Shown: positions 1-5,968 of the stretch, piece by piece | Position numbering within the stretch: the stretch's first letter is position 1 | Layout of the letters: each line of letters begins with the position of its first letter | Origin: a bacterium UBP12_UBA5184 | GTDB lineage: Bacteria > Vulcanimicrobiota > Vulcanimicrobiia > Vulcanimicrobiales > Vulcanimicrobiaceae | Direction: 5' to 3' | NCBI GenBank assembly: GCA_002413145.1 | Contig: DHWK01000067.1 | Span: 12,450 to 18,788, forward strand | DNA: 6,339 nucleotides | Program-made: the position numbers and the translations under genes | The notes under the pieces: generated by a model | Seen by the model: only the letters and a program-made list of their open reading frames with translations | The model's database searches: none | Told to the model about the DNA's origin: nothing

Positions 1-2
1 AA

Positions 3-1436
3 GGCTATTTGGATCGCGATCTCAAGGACCGCGGCAACCCGCCGCTGCCGGCCCGGGTGATGGCTCCGTTTGCCGCCTTCTCCGGAACGAGCGCATTGCC
101 GCCGCGTATTCCTTTCGCCCTGTGCGGCATGGCCTGCGTCGGCCTGCTCCTCTGGTGGCTCCGGCGCGACAAGGCGGATCGCTTGACTTGGCTGCTGATG
201 GCGCTCGCCATCTTGGGGAACGTCTCGCTCTTCCTCTATTTCCGCCAGGCGCGATATTACGGCCTCACCCTCCTTTGCTCGGTGGCGATAGCTTCATGCT
301 ACCTGCACTGGAATGGTTCGCGGCGGGCGTTGCTTTGGCTTTCACTCCTGTTTCTCGCGGTGCTAGCCTGCCATTACATCACTTTCGCGGGCCTTGCGGC
401 GGTGCTCGCAGCCGACTATCTCATCTGGCAGCGCCATCATGTCCGAAAACTGAAGCCGGTCGATTGGCTCCTGCTTCTTGTACCGACCGTCGTGTTTGGA
501 TCCATAATCGTCTTCATCTGGAATCCCTTCCTTCTACCCGGCATCGTCAAGCAGACGTCGTCCAATAACATTTGGGACCGCTTGGCTCTTTTCTTCTGGG
601 ACCTACGCGATCTGGACCGCGCCGAGTTTGGCGTCGGCGTTCTCCTGCTGCTCGCTCCGGTGCTTTATTTCGCCGTGGAACGCACTCAAATTCTGCTGCG
701 AGGGCCAGTCTGCATCCTCATTTACTGTCTCGTCATGGCGATCGTCAGTCCGCAACCAGTTCACGTCACCTCCGTTGCCGATGTACGCTACCTGATTCCT
801 TTGATTCCCCTCTGCATGGCAGTCGAGGTCGCGGTGTTGCGGCTCATAGCCTGTCGAGCGGCGCTCTGGATGGGAGTTTCGTCGTTCCGGGTGGGCGTTT
901 CATTGGGCGTCGTGGCGTTTGGAACGAATATGTTGAACGGCGGCCCGTTCTTTCCGGAAGGCGCCCGCTCGACGATCGTCGCTTTTTCCCGGGAACTCCT
1001 CTCCCCTCCGAGCGACCCCTACACGGAAGCGGCCCGATGGGTCAACCAGCATGTCCCCGAAAATGTCTCGATCTGGGCGCTTCCGGATTACACGGCCTAT
1101 CCGCTCATTTATCACGCGCCGAAAGCGGTCTACGCCTGGCAACTGACGTGGCCGCCCGAAGCCCAGTTCCGAGGGCTGCCATTGATCAATTTTCGAGGTC
1201 AAGAGCCGCTCGACTACATCATATGTTTTGGACCGCCCGCGCTACGCTTATCCGGCCCTTTCCAAACTTGGGCCCAGCACGGCATTTCCTATGCACACGT
1301 TGCCACACTCGACTTTTTTTGGGCGAACGTCTACCGGCCTGAGCTCTTCTGGCACACGTTCACACCGAGAACGAATTACGACAAGAACTCCGAAGCGATC
1401 TATATTTTCAAGCGCACCTCGCCGAAACCGAGATGA
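3..1436 (+). CDS. GT39/PMT-like membrane glycosyltransferase, 5'-truncated
   Basis: This looks like the C-terminal part of a polytopic glycosyltransferase of the GT39/PMT_2 (ArnT-like) superfamily, which transfers sugars from polyprenyl-phosphate carriers on the periplasmic face of the inner membrane. The frame is open to the left edge, and the N-terminal catalytic acidic loop expected in this family is absent, so the gene is cut by the window; the TTG at 9 is probably internal. Counting from that TTG, about ten hydrophobic segments are visible between residues 34 and 308. The loop R79-Q-x-R-Y-Y84 and the RYLIPLIP stretch near 260-267 resemble conserved parts of such enzymes. A soluble C-terminal region (about 335-475) begins with a WVNQHVPENVSIW segment, typical of the periplasmic tail in this family. 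It ends at TGA 1434-1436, overlapping a possible small ORF, and converges on the Tad operon. Family assignment is fairly secure; the acceptor (lipid, glycan or protein) cannot be told. Confidence 0.8.
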   Translation, partial: GYLDRDLKDRGNPPLPARVMAPFAAFSGTSALPPRIPFALCGMACVGLLLWWLRRDKADRLTWLLMALAILGNVSLFLYFRQARYYGLTLLCSVAIASCYLHWNGSRRALLWLSLLFLAVLACHYITFAGLAAVLAADYLIWQRHHVRKLKPVDWLLLLVPTVVFGSIIVFIWNPFLLPGIVKQTSSNNIWDRLALFFWDLRDLDRAEFGVGVLLLLAPVLYFAVERTQILLRGPVCILIYCLVMAIVSPQPVHVTSVADVRYLIPLIPLCMAVEVAVLRLIACRAALWMGVSSFRVGVSLGVVAFGTNMLNGGPFFPEGARSTIVAFSRELLSPPSDPYTEAARWVNQHVPENVSIWALPDYTAYPLIYHAPKAVYAWQLTWPPEAQFRGLPLINFRGQEPLDYIICFGPPALRLSGPFQTWAQHGISYAHVATLDFFWANVYRPELFWHTFTPRTNYDKNSEAIYIFKRTSPKPR

Positions 1437-1576
1437 ATGCGCTGCTGCCGGTAGTCAACTACCTGGCCGAGCGTTTCCTGAAGGCACACCCCGAGGGCGC
1501 CTTCCCTGCCGGGATAAAACGAATGCCGGAAGACACGTCCTTGTTGGATGCGAGCGAGGCGAGCAGTGCCTCATGA
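1433..1576 (+). CDS. possible small ORF coupled to the glycosyltransferase
   Basis: A 47-residue frame starts at an ATG that overlaps the glycosyltransferase stop as ATGA (1433-1436), the usual geometry of translational coupling. The product would be soluble, beginning MNALLPVVNYLAERFLKAHP and ending in an Ala/Ser-rich tail; no motif is recognised. It has no Shine-Dalgarno sequence of its own and no signal peptide or membrane segment. It could be a genuine small gene, the relic of a longer one, or chance, since an ATGA overlap is easy to find at a TGA stop. The stop (1574-1576) again overlaps an ATG, but the frame opened there is only 17 codons long. Confidence 0.3.
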   Translation: MNALLPVVNYLAERFLKAHPEGAFPAGIKRMPEDTSLLDASEASSAS

Positions 1577-1653
1577 GCGGCGCAGTCACGATGCGACGGT
1601 TTTCGGCGGAATATCGGCATTCGTAACCTCCACCGCACCGGATCGAGATCAGT

Positions 1654-2106
1654 TCACGGATGCTGCGATGCGATCACCATCTGCGAAGAGCCGCTGAGCG
1701 TGCCCGACGGTAGACGCAGGCCGCCGAAACTGAACGGGTACTGCAGTTGGATCTTGATCCAACAACCGGGAGTCGGTTGTTGGTTGCACGCCTCCGTGGA
1801 GTTCGCTGGCGTCCCTCCGAACGTGATCGTGGTGGTTAGGTTCGAGGGAGTCAGAGCGGTCGCAGACAAGATGTATTTGACGATACTCGTCTGACACGTA
1901 TCGCCGGCCGTGGCACAGTTCGATGTCGGCGGGTTGGTGTTGACGATCGCCCAGCGCGCTCCCAGTTTTGCGGCTTGCGCGAGTTGGTCGTAGTTGTAGA
2001 ACGTCTCGCCGAAGTCGATGATCCCTAGAAAGATCAATAGGAAAGCCGCAGTCGCTAGCGCGAATTCTTCAAGCGCCTGACCTCGCTGACAGTGTCTACC
2101 GCTCAA
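1654..2106 (-). CDS. TadE-like minor pilin (second copy, distal in operon)
   Basis: A 150-residue TadE-family protein (Pfam TadE-like type), expected to act as a minor pseudopilin or accessory factor in Flp/Tad pilus biogenesis at the inner membrane. The N-terminus is a short polar stretch, then RGQALEEFAL (residues 8-17) leading into one hydrophobic helix (about 17-32) and DFGETFYNYDQLAQAAKLGAR, the classic TadE signature. The rest (about 55-150) is a Thr/Ser-rich, probably beta-strand extracytoplasmic domain with cysteines at 64, 71, 107 and 115. The start is taken as TTG 2106-2104, which overlaps the TGA of the preceding gene (TTGA); no independent Shine-Dalgarno is seen, so coupled translation is likely. 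No closer start preserves the RGQ motif. It is the last gene of the operon, and no clear terminator follows before the convergent gene. Confidence 0.85.
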   Translation of the reverse strand: MSGRHCQRGQALEEFALATAAFLLIFLGIIDFGETFYNYDQLAQAAKLGARWAIVNTNPPTSNCATAGDTCQTSIVKYILSATALTPSNLTTTITFGGTPANSTEACNQQPTPGCWIKIQLQYPFSFGGLRLPSGTLSGSSQMVIASQHP

Positions 2107-2594
2107 TTGGTGACCAACTGGATCGCCGTTTGCGAGACCGCTGTGGGGGAGGGCAATGATGCGAAACTAATCAACGGCGTAAGGTTGTCCGTTGCGGTGA
2201 CTTGCACAAAGACGTCGACGTGGTCGGGCGCGGGGCACGTGGCGCTCGTGATAGTGCTACATGCGAACTGCGTAAGTTGCGTGCTATCGCAGGTGCAGTA
2301 GTTCGACGACGTAGCCGTCATGCTCGTAATTTCGGGCGCATCGGCTAGCGCCGCAGCGCTCATCCCCGCCGTGTCGCCCGCCGTAGTATCGCTCTGCGCA
2401 CCGAATTGGACACCCGCTCGCGCTGCATTTCCAACGTGGATGCTGCTGTACATGTACTGGCCGAAATCGATCGCGCCAAACAGCAGGAGGAGGACCACCG
2501 GGAGCATGATGGCGAGTTCGACGATCGATTGGCCGTCTTCGTTCGACGCCAATCGTTCCAGCCGCGCCAACGCGGTTCGCCTCCGCGCTATCAT
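2103..2594 (-). CDS. TadE-like minor pilin (first copy)
   Basis: A 163-residue TadE-family protein for the Tad/Flp pilus. A basic N-terminus (MIARRRTALARLERL) keeps the start in the cytoplasm; DGQSIVELAIMLPVVLLLLFGAIDFG (residues 20-45) is the TadE motif with a conserved Glu followed by the transmembrane helix, then QYMYSSIHVGNAARAGVQFGA. The extracytoplasmic part (about 66-163) is Thr/Ser/Ala-rich with four cysteines (100, 102, 112, 120), including a CTC pair. The frame stays open further upstream, but the ATG at 2594 is preferred: it overlaps the TGA of the TadG-like gene as ATGA, and the upstream extension is an Arg-rich translation that shadows the TadG gene in another frame. The 3' end overlaps the next TadE gene. 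It shares the domain plan of its neighbour but little obvious sequence beyond the N-terminal helix, so it is an old or divergent pair. Confidence 0.87.
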   Translation of the reverse strand: MIARRRTALARLERLASNEDGQSIVELAIMLPVVLLLLFGAIDFGQYMYSSIHVGNAARAGVQFGAQSDTTAGDTAGMSAAALADAPEITSMTATSSNYCTCDSTQLTQFACSTITSATCPAPDHVDVFVQVTATDNLTPLISFASLPSPTAVSQTAIQLVTN

Positions 2595-3862
2595 TCTGAA
2601 AGCACCACGTGAGTCGGGAATGCCTGCTGGTTGACGGAAGGTCCGCCGCCCAGCGCGTCGACCGTAATGTAGTGGCCATTTTCTGTGATACCGCCGATGA
2701 CCAAGTTCGCAACGGTCACGCCCGTGCCGTTCACGGTTAACGTGGCCCCCGGTGCGTAGAACAAGCCGTCCCACGAATTTGTGCCGTTGCCGCCTCCGCT
2801 GAGCGTTATCGGACTCGTATTGATAAGCGGTTGATAAAACGCGACGCCTGCCGTACTTCCGGAGGTGGGAGCGCTAAGGTAGTTTTGCCCGGAACTCACG
2901 GAACCCAAGCCGCTTGCCGTCATCGAGCCGTTGACGTTGACGACCGTTACGCCGGTACCTCGCAGCGTCCCCGATATTCCACCGTAGAAGTAGTAAAGAC
3001 CGGGGCCTAGTGCAACCGTCCCTCCCGCGCAGCAGTTATCGATCACTGCGTAGCCACCCAGCGGGGCGCTGACCGAATTAGTGGCTTGCCAATTGGCGGC
3101 CCCCACGTTCGGCGCAATGTTCGTTTGGAGATATGCGCATCCAGCGATGAGGGAGCACGGATCGGTGGCCGGCGCGGCCAAGGGGGACACCGGCCCGGAA
3201 ATGCCGCTCACGTCGCCGGGGCCGCTCGGGTTACTAGGGCCCCAGTATCCCAGCGACGTCGTGCCACTATACCCTTGAGTGGCCTTGATGGCTCCCATCG
3301 CGATGATGCCGCAATTCGTCGTAATAGGCTTACCATCGCTGGTAAGGCTGCCGCTCGTGCCGATCTGAGTCAGGCACGTTGAGGTATCCGCTACGCCACC
3401 GACGGCGACCGCGCGAGCCGAATTGCTCCCAAAGTTCGACGTACCGAAGATGCCGCTGAAGAACTGCGTTTCCGTCGTCTGCGTGACGACCACTTGAACG
3501 GCGGTGTTTGCCGGATACGCCGTCGCGCTCGGATACGGCGGCGTGCCCGCGTACGGTGACGTCACGGTAACGACCACGTTGCCGCCGTTGCCGCCGTTTT
3601 GGAACCCGTTCTGTGTGGCCGCGGTTTGAGCGGCTTGCGCCGGCGACTGCGTGGAGGCCGTTGTCGGATAATTCAGCCGGATGGCGCCTGCCACGGCGGC
3701 ACTGTCGGCGGCCGACTGTTCGAGCCGCTCCTGGTACCGCCAATAGCCAACGTCGACGACGAGCGCGAGCATACCGAGGAGGGCCACGATGCCGAGGGCG
3801 ACCAGCGGCAGAATCTGGCCGCGTTCGCCCTCGGAAAACCGCTTCATCGGACGATTAACCAT
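2591..3862 (-). CDS. TadG-like pilus assembly protein
   Basis: A 423-residue TadG-type protein with the putative Flp pilus-assembly N-terminal region (Pfam Tad-like): GERGQILPLVALGIVALLGMLALVVDVGYWRYQERLEQSAADSAAVAGA (about 12-60) contains the RGQ motif, one transmembrane helix (17-37) and the post-helix segment typical of the family. The remainder is extracytoplasmic, Gly/Ser/Thr/Asn-rich and predicted beta-rich. Residues about 280-400 have repeated short strands and glycines (GGISGTLRGTGVTVVNVNGS; YAPGATLTVNGTGVTVANLVIGG) that suggest a beta-helix-like shaft. Six cysteines (163, 184, 236, 242, 277, 278) may form disulphides. No von Willebrand A (MIDAS) motif is evident, unlike many longer TadG proteins. 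Start: ATG 3862-3860 with AGGAG (3875-3871) eight bases upstream. It follows the secretin gene after 73 bases containing a terminator-like hairpin and overlaps the TadE gene by ATGA. Confidence 0.85.
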   Translation of the reverse strand: MVNRPMKRFSEGERGQILPLVALGIVALLGMLALVVDVGYWRYQERLEQSAADSAAVAGAIRLNYPTTASTQSPAQAAQTAATQNGFQNGGNGGNVVVTVTSPYAGTPPYPSATAYPANTAVQVVVTQTTETQFFSGIFGTSNFGSNSARAVAVGGVADTSTCLTQIGTSGSLTSDGKPITTNCGIIAMGAIKATQGYSGTTSLGYWGPSNPSGPGDVSGISGPVSPLAAPATDPCSLIAGCAYLQTNIAPNVGAANWQATNSVSAPLGGYAVIDNCCAGGTVALGPGLYYFYGGISGTLRGTGVTVVNVNGSMTASGLGSVSSGQNYLSAPTSGSTAGVAFYQPLINTSPITLSGGGNGTNSWDGLFYAPGATLTVNGTGVTVANLVIGGITENGHYITVDALGGGPSVNQQAFPTHVVLSE

Positions 3863-3885
3863 TTCGGTCTCTCCTCATGGCGCAG

Positions 3886-3923
3886 AAAAAGAGGCCAGTT
3901 CGTCGACCAGGGCGACGAGGCCT
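3886..3923 (-). terminator. intra-operon terminator-like hairpin (attenuator)
   Basis: On the minus strand, 13 bases after the secretin stop codon, AGGCC-TCGTCG (3923-3913) pairs with CGACGA (3905-3900) and GGCCT (3896-3892). This gives 11 base pairs with a 7-base loop and one 3-base bulge, followed by C and five T (3890-3886). This is the form of a rho-independent terminator. It lies just before the Shine-Dalgarno of the TadG-like gene. Partial read-through would make secretin mRNA more abundant than the TadG/TadE mRNA; alternatively the distal genes have their own promoter, which I do not see. Confidence 0.5.
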
Positions 3924-3935
3924 TTCGCGTATCCC

Positions 3936-5381
3936 TCAACGTACCAAGAGCTGCGGGGTCATCACGAAGACGACGTCCGATTCGCTCTTCAGATATGAGG
4001 TCGAGCGGAAGAGCTGCCCGAGGATCGGGAGGTCGCCGAGCAGCGGGATCTTCTGGATGTTTTTCGACTCCATGCGATTGAGCAGCCCGCCCAGCACGAT
4101 GCTCTCGCCGGACTTCGTGATCACGTCGGTCGAGAGGCGACTGATTTTTAACGCCGGAATGTTAAACCCATTGACTGTGACGCCATCGGTGAAATCAAGA
4201 TTGGAAATCTCCGGGTTGATCTTCGTTTCGATGCTGCCGTCGCCCAGCAGGGTCGGCGTGACATCGAGCTTCACGCCGAAGTCTTTGTAGACGACGGCGA
4301 CCGTTCCGAGACCATTCGACTGGGGGACCGGTATCTGGCCGCCGACGAGAAACGTCGCGTTCGATCCGGGAAGCGTGACGAGGTCCGGCGATGAGAGGAC
4401 GCGCGCGTGGCCTTCGAGGAGCAGCAGGTTGAAGACCGGCGCCAGCAGCGCGATGCGGGCGAACGGCCCGATGTTGAAGGGGTGGCCTACTTGAGTGACC
4501 TTGCTCGGGTCTTCCAGAAATGGGAAGGACGGGTTGCCGATGGTATAGGTCTGTCCGCCTATCGTAGTGCCGCCGCTGCTGGCGCCAGAGGTCGGCGTGG
4601 CAGCCTGCAAGGCGATCCCGAGATTACTTTGGGCGGTCTTGTCGACCTCCAGCACGTAGACTTTGATGTCGATTTGACTCGTCGTAGCGACCGCGAGCCG
4701 GTCGATGATCTTGCCGTTGGGCGCGAGCAGTGGACCCGCTTCGGCCCTTACTCTTGCGAGGACGGTTTCCGCCTCGCTGCGGTCGTGCACGCGACCGCTT
4801 ACGATCAGGTTGCCGCTGCGGTCGCGCTCGACGCTGATCCCCGGCGCTCCGTGAACGGCCGTAACGCCGGCATCGATCTTCCCAAGCGGATTACCGACGG
4901 TGACGGCGTCGACGACGGTGTAGTTGTTCGCTTCGGCGGCCCTCGAGAAGCGGGCGACGAGCTCGCTGATCTCCATATCTTGCTCGGCGTTATCGACCGT
5001 CCCATTGACGAGGATCGAGCGGTTGAACGTGACGACGCGGACGCCCGGCACTTTGATCGAACTGCGCAGCATTTGCGCGAGGTCGTCCAAGGCCTGATCG
5101 GTGACGATCACTTCGTAGGTATCGCGCCGCGAAGCGGTCCACAGGAAGACGGTCGTGCGGCCGGGCGATTTGCCGTTGATGACGACTTCCGAATTGGCGA
5201 GCGGGGCGACCCCGACGATGCGTCCGTCGCCGACGCCGACGCGGGTCAGTCCGACGACGCGCAGCACGATCGAATGCCCGGTGCTGAGCGTGAGCTGTCT
5301 GGTCTCGGCGGCGCCGGCTCCGCGCAACGGGATGAGCAGCGCAAAAGCCAAGGACGCGAGTAAGATCGTACGATAAAGCAA
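3936..5381 (-). CDS. cpaC: CpaC/RcpA-type secretin of the Tad pilus
   Basis: The outer-membrane channel of the Tad/Flp secretion machine, through which the pilus leaves the cell. With the chosen TTG start (5381-5379) it has 481 residues. A signal peptide comes first (Arg4, hydrophobic 5-18, cleavage near AGAA at 22-25). It is followed by the pilus-formation N-domain typical of CpaC (about 26-93; RQLTLSTGHSIVL...), two BON-like repeats (about 112-145 and 180-215) and the secretin domain (about 233-480). Hallmarks of that domain are ARVLSSPDLVTLPGSNATFLVGGQIPVP and IPLLGDLPILGQLFRS near the C-terminus. No lipobox cysteine is seen. The start is chosen for a perfect GGAGGT six bases upstream; the in-frame ATG at 5402 has no good ribosome site and would give 488 residues. 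First gene of a minus-strand operon with TadG and two TadE genes, divergent from the flp side. Identification as a Tad secretin is strong from family hallmarks and neighbours. Confidence 0.92.
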   Translation of the reverse strand: MLYRTILLASLAFALLIPLRGAGAAETRQLTLSTGHSIVLRVVGLTRVGVGDGRIVGVAPLANSEVVINGKSPGRTTVFLWTASRRDTYEVIVTDQALDDLAQMLRSSIKVPGVRVVTFNRSILVNGTVDNAEQDMEISELVARFSRAAEANNYTVVDAVTVGNPLGKIDAGVTAVHGAPGISVERDRSGNLIVSGRVHDRSEAETVLARVRAEAGPLLAPNGKIIDRLAVATTSQIDIKVYVLEVDKTAQSNLGIALQAATPTSGASSGGTTIGGQTYTIGNPSFPFLEDPSKVTQVGHPFNIGPFARIALLAPVFNLLLLEGHARVLSSPDLVTLPGSNATFLVGGQIPVPQSNGLGTVAVVYKDFGVKLDVTPTLLGDGSIETKINPEISNLDFTDGVTVNGFNIPALKISRLSTDVITKSGESIVLGGLLNRMESKNIQKIPLLGDLPILGQLFRSTSYLKSESDVVFVMTPQLLVR

Positions 5382-5387
5382 GCGAGT

Positions 5388-5393
5388 ACCTCC
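5388..5393 (-). promoter_or_regulatory. Shine-Dalgarno GGAGGT deciding a TTG start for the secretin
   Basis: GGAGGT on the minus strand ends six bases before TTG 5381-5379. It lies inside the reading frame if the ATG at 5402 is used, so it argues that the TTG is the true start. A CATAAT box (5406-5401), if it is the -10 element, would place the transcript start near 5394, which would also exclude the ATG. Confidence 0.6.
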
Positions 5394-5400
5394 GCGTACC

Positions 5401-5406
5401 ATTATG
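5401..5406 (-). promoter_or_regulatory. candidate -10 box (CATAAT) for the secretin operon
   Basis: CATAAT on the minus strand differs from the TATAAT consensus at one base. No TTGACA-like -35 element occurs 16-18 bases upstream; the repeat array at 5419-5456 occupies that space instead. This would suit an activator-dependent promoter. The box also overlaps the upstream alternative ATG, so chance resemblance is possible. Confidence 0.3.
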
Positions 5407-5418
5407 CGCCTGGGGACC

Positions 5419-5456
5419 GTTGACGCGGCGTTGACGCAGCGTTGACAAAGGGTCAA
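5419..5456. promoter_or_regulatory. operator-like array: three GTTGAC repeats, 11-bp period, plus inverted copy
   Basis: GTTGAC occurs at 5419-5424, 5430-5435 and 5441-5446, exactly 11 bp apart, and the first two are followed by GCGGC and GCAGC. The last copy also forms an inverted repeat, TTGAC (5442-5446), five bases, GTCAA (5452-5456). Read on the minus strand it is GTCAAC-N5-GTCAAC-N5-GTCAAC. Tandem hexamers at 11-bp period are the typical target of OmpR/PhoB-family response regulators. The array sits 12 bases upstream of the candidate -10 of the secretin operon, in the divergent gap shared with the flp-side genes. The repeats are seen directly; the regulator is inferred. Confidence 0.5.
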
Positions 5457-5493
5457 TTTTCGTTCGGGGCACTTCCGCGGGGCGCGGGCGCTC

Positions 5494-5502
5494 TGCTAGG
5501 AT
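5494..5502 (+). promoter_or_regulatory. candidate extended -10 (TGC-TAGGAT) before the Ig-like gene
   Basis: TGCTAGGAT has the TGn extension and four of six TATAAT bases, and ends nine bases before ATG 5512. If it is used, transcription would begin within a few bases of the start codon and the mRNA would be nearly leaderless. The only ribosome-site-like match, AGGA at 5498-5501, is ten bases from the ATG and part of this same box. No matching -35 is seen. Confidence 0.25.
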
Positions 5503-5511
5503 CGCTGCACG

Positions 5512-5943
5512 ATGCGACTTCGAAACCTGATCCTTCCCATGTGCATTATCCTCGCGGCGACGCTCGCCGTTTCCCTCGGCGCGCGCGCAGCCGGCGAGGC
5601 CGCACAGGCGGGAGCGATCGCTCTCTCGGTTGCGCCTCATCTCGGCGCTGAGGCGATCGACGTCAGTGGGACCGGTCCCCCGGGCCGTCCGCTCACGATC
5701 ACGCTCCTGTCGACGTTCTCGAGAGATCTCCCGGACGTCGTCCTCAGCCGCACGAGCGTCGTCCCGAACGCGTCCGGGGCCTTCTCAGCTACGATCTCCA
5801 TCGCCCCGGGCTTCACCCGGGGCAGCCTCATCACGATTTCGGCGAGTTCGTTCGCCGGGGGTCCGTCGGCGCGGGCTCAGTACCGCCCCGACTGGCCAAA
5901 CCACGTCGTCCCGTTGGACGAATACCCTCCCTCGATTCGCTAA
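5512..5943 (+). CDS. secreted small protein with probable Ig-like beta fold, next to flp
   Basis: A 143-residue protein that I cannot assign to a named family. Residues 1-27 form a signal peptide: MRLRN, a hydrophobic core (about 6-22) and an Ala-rich ARAA cleavage site. The mature part (about 35-120) has alternating strands and a layout seen in bacterial Ig-like or fibronectin-like domains: IDVSGTGPPGRPLTITLLSTFS, then DVVLSRTSVVPNASGAFSATISIAP, then a final LITISASS strand. The C-terminal tail (121-143) is proline-rich, ending DEYPPSIR, with no membrane anchor, sortase motif or mature cysteine. It diverges from the secretin operon and precedes flp by 25 bases, so co-transcription with the pilin is likely. 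A periplasmic or surface accessory role in the pilus is plausible from position only. Start ATG 5512 is chosen for its basic n-region; the alternative ATG at residue 10 would remove it. Confidence 0.75.
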   Translation: MRLRNLILPMCIILAATLAVSLGARAAGEAAQAGAIALSVAPHLGAEAIDVSGTGPPGRPLTITLLSTFSRDLPDVVLSRTSVVPNASGAFSATISIAPGFTRGSLITISASSFAGGPSARAQYRPDWPNHVVPLDEYPPSIR

Positions 5944-5968
5944 ACCACTCAAACACTAAGGAGAATCC

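Noticed and set aside
122..1342. Two long plus-strand frames (122-568 and 572-1342) overlapping the glycosyltransferase
   Set aside because: Both are out-of-frame shadows rich in Arg, Ser, Pro and His, without the hydrophobic pattern of the real frame.
1573..1626. 17-codon frame following the small ORF by another ATGA overlap
   Set aside because: Too short, without a ribosome site or recognisable features.
1577..1653. Bidirectional terminator between the convergent genes
   Set aside because: Scanning both strands by eye gave no stem of useful length with a T tract.
2595..2774. 60-codon N-terminal extension of the first TadE gene
   Set aside because: The extension is Arg/His-rich, overlaps the end of TadG, and the ATGA junction at 2591-2594 gives a normal TadE N-terminus.
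3580..3600. Short tandem repeat of TTGCCGCCG
   Set aside because: It encodes the Asn-Gly-Gly run of the TadG-like protein and is only two units long, so it is ordinary low-complexity coding sequence.
4407..5363. 318-codon open frame on the plus strand opposite the secretin gene
   Set aside because: Its translation is a charged Arg/Asp/Gly-rich string with no domain or membrane pattern. It is antisense to a secretin with clear family hallmarks and is explained by GC-rich codon use.
5442..5447. Perfect TTGACA as a -35 box for the plus-strand gene at 5512
   Set aside because: No -10-like sequence lies 16-18 bases downstream (the region is GC-rich), and the hexamer is one unit of the 11-bp repeat array.
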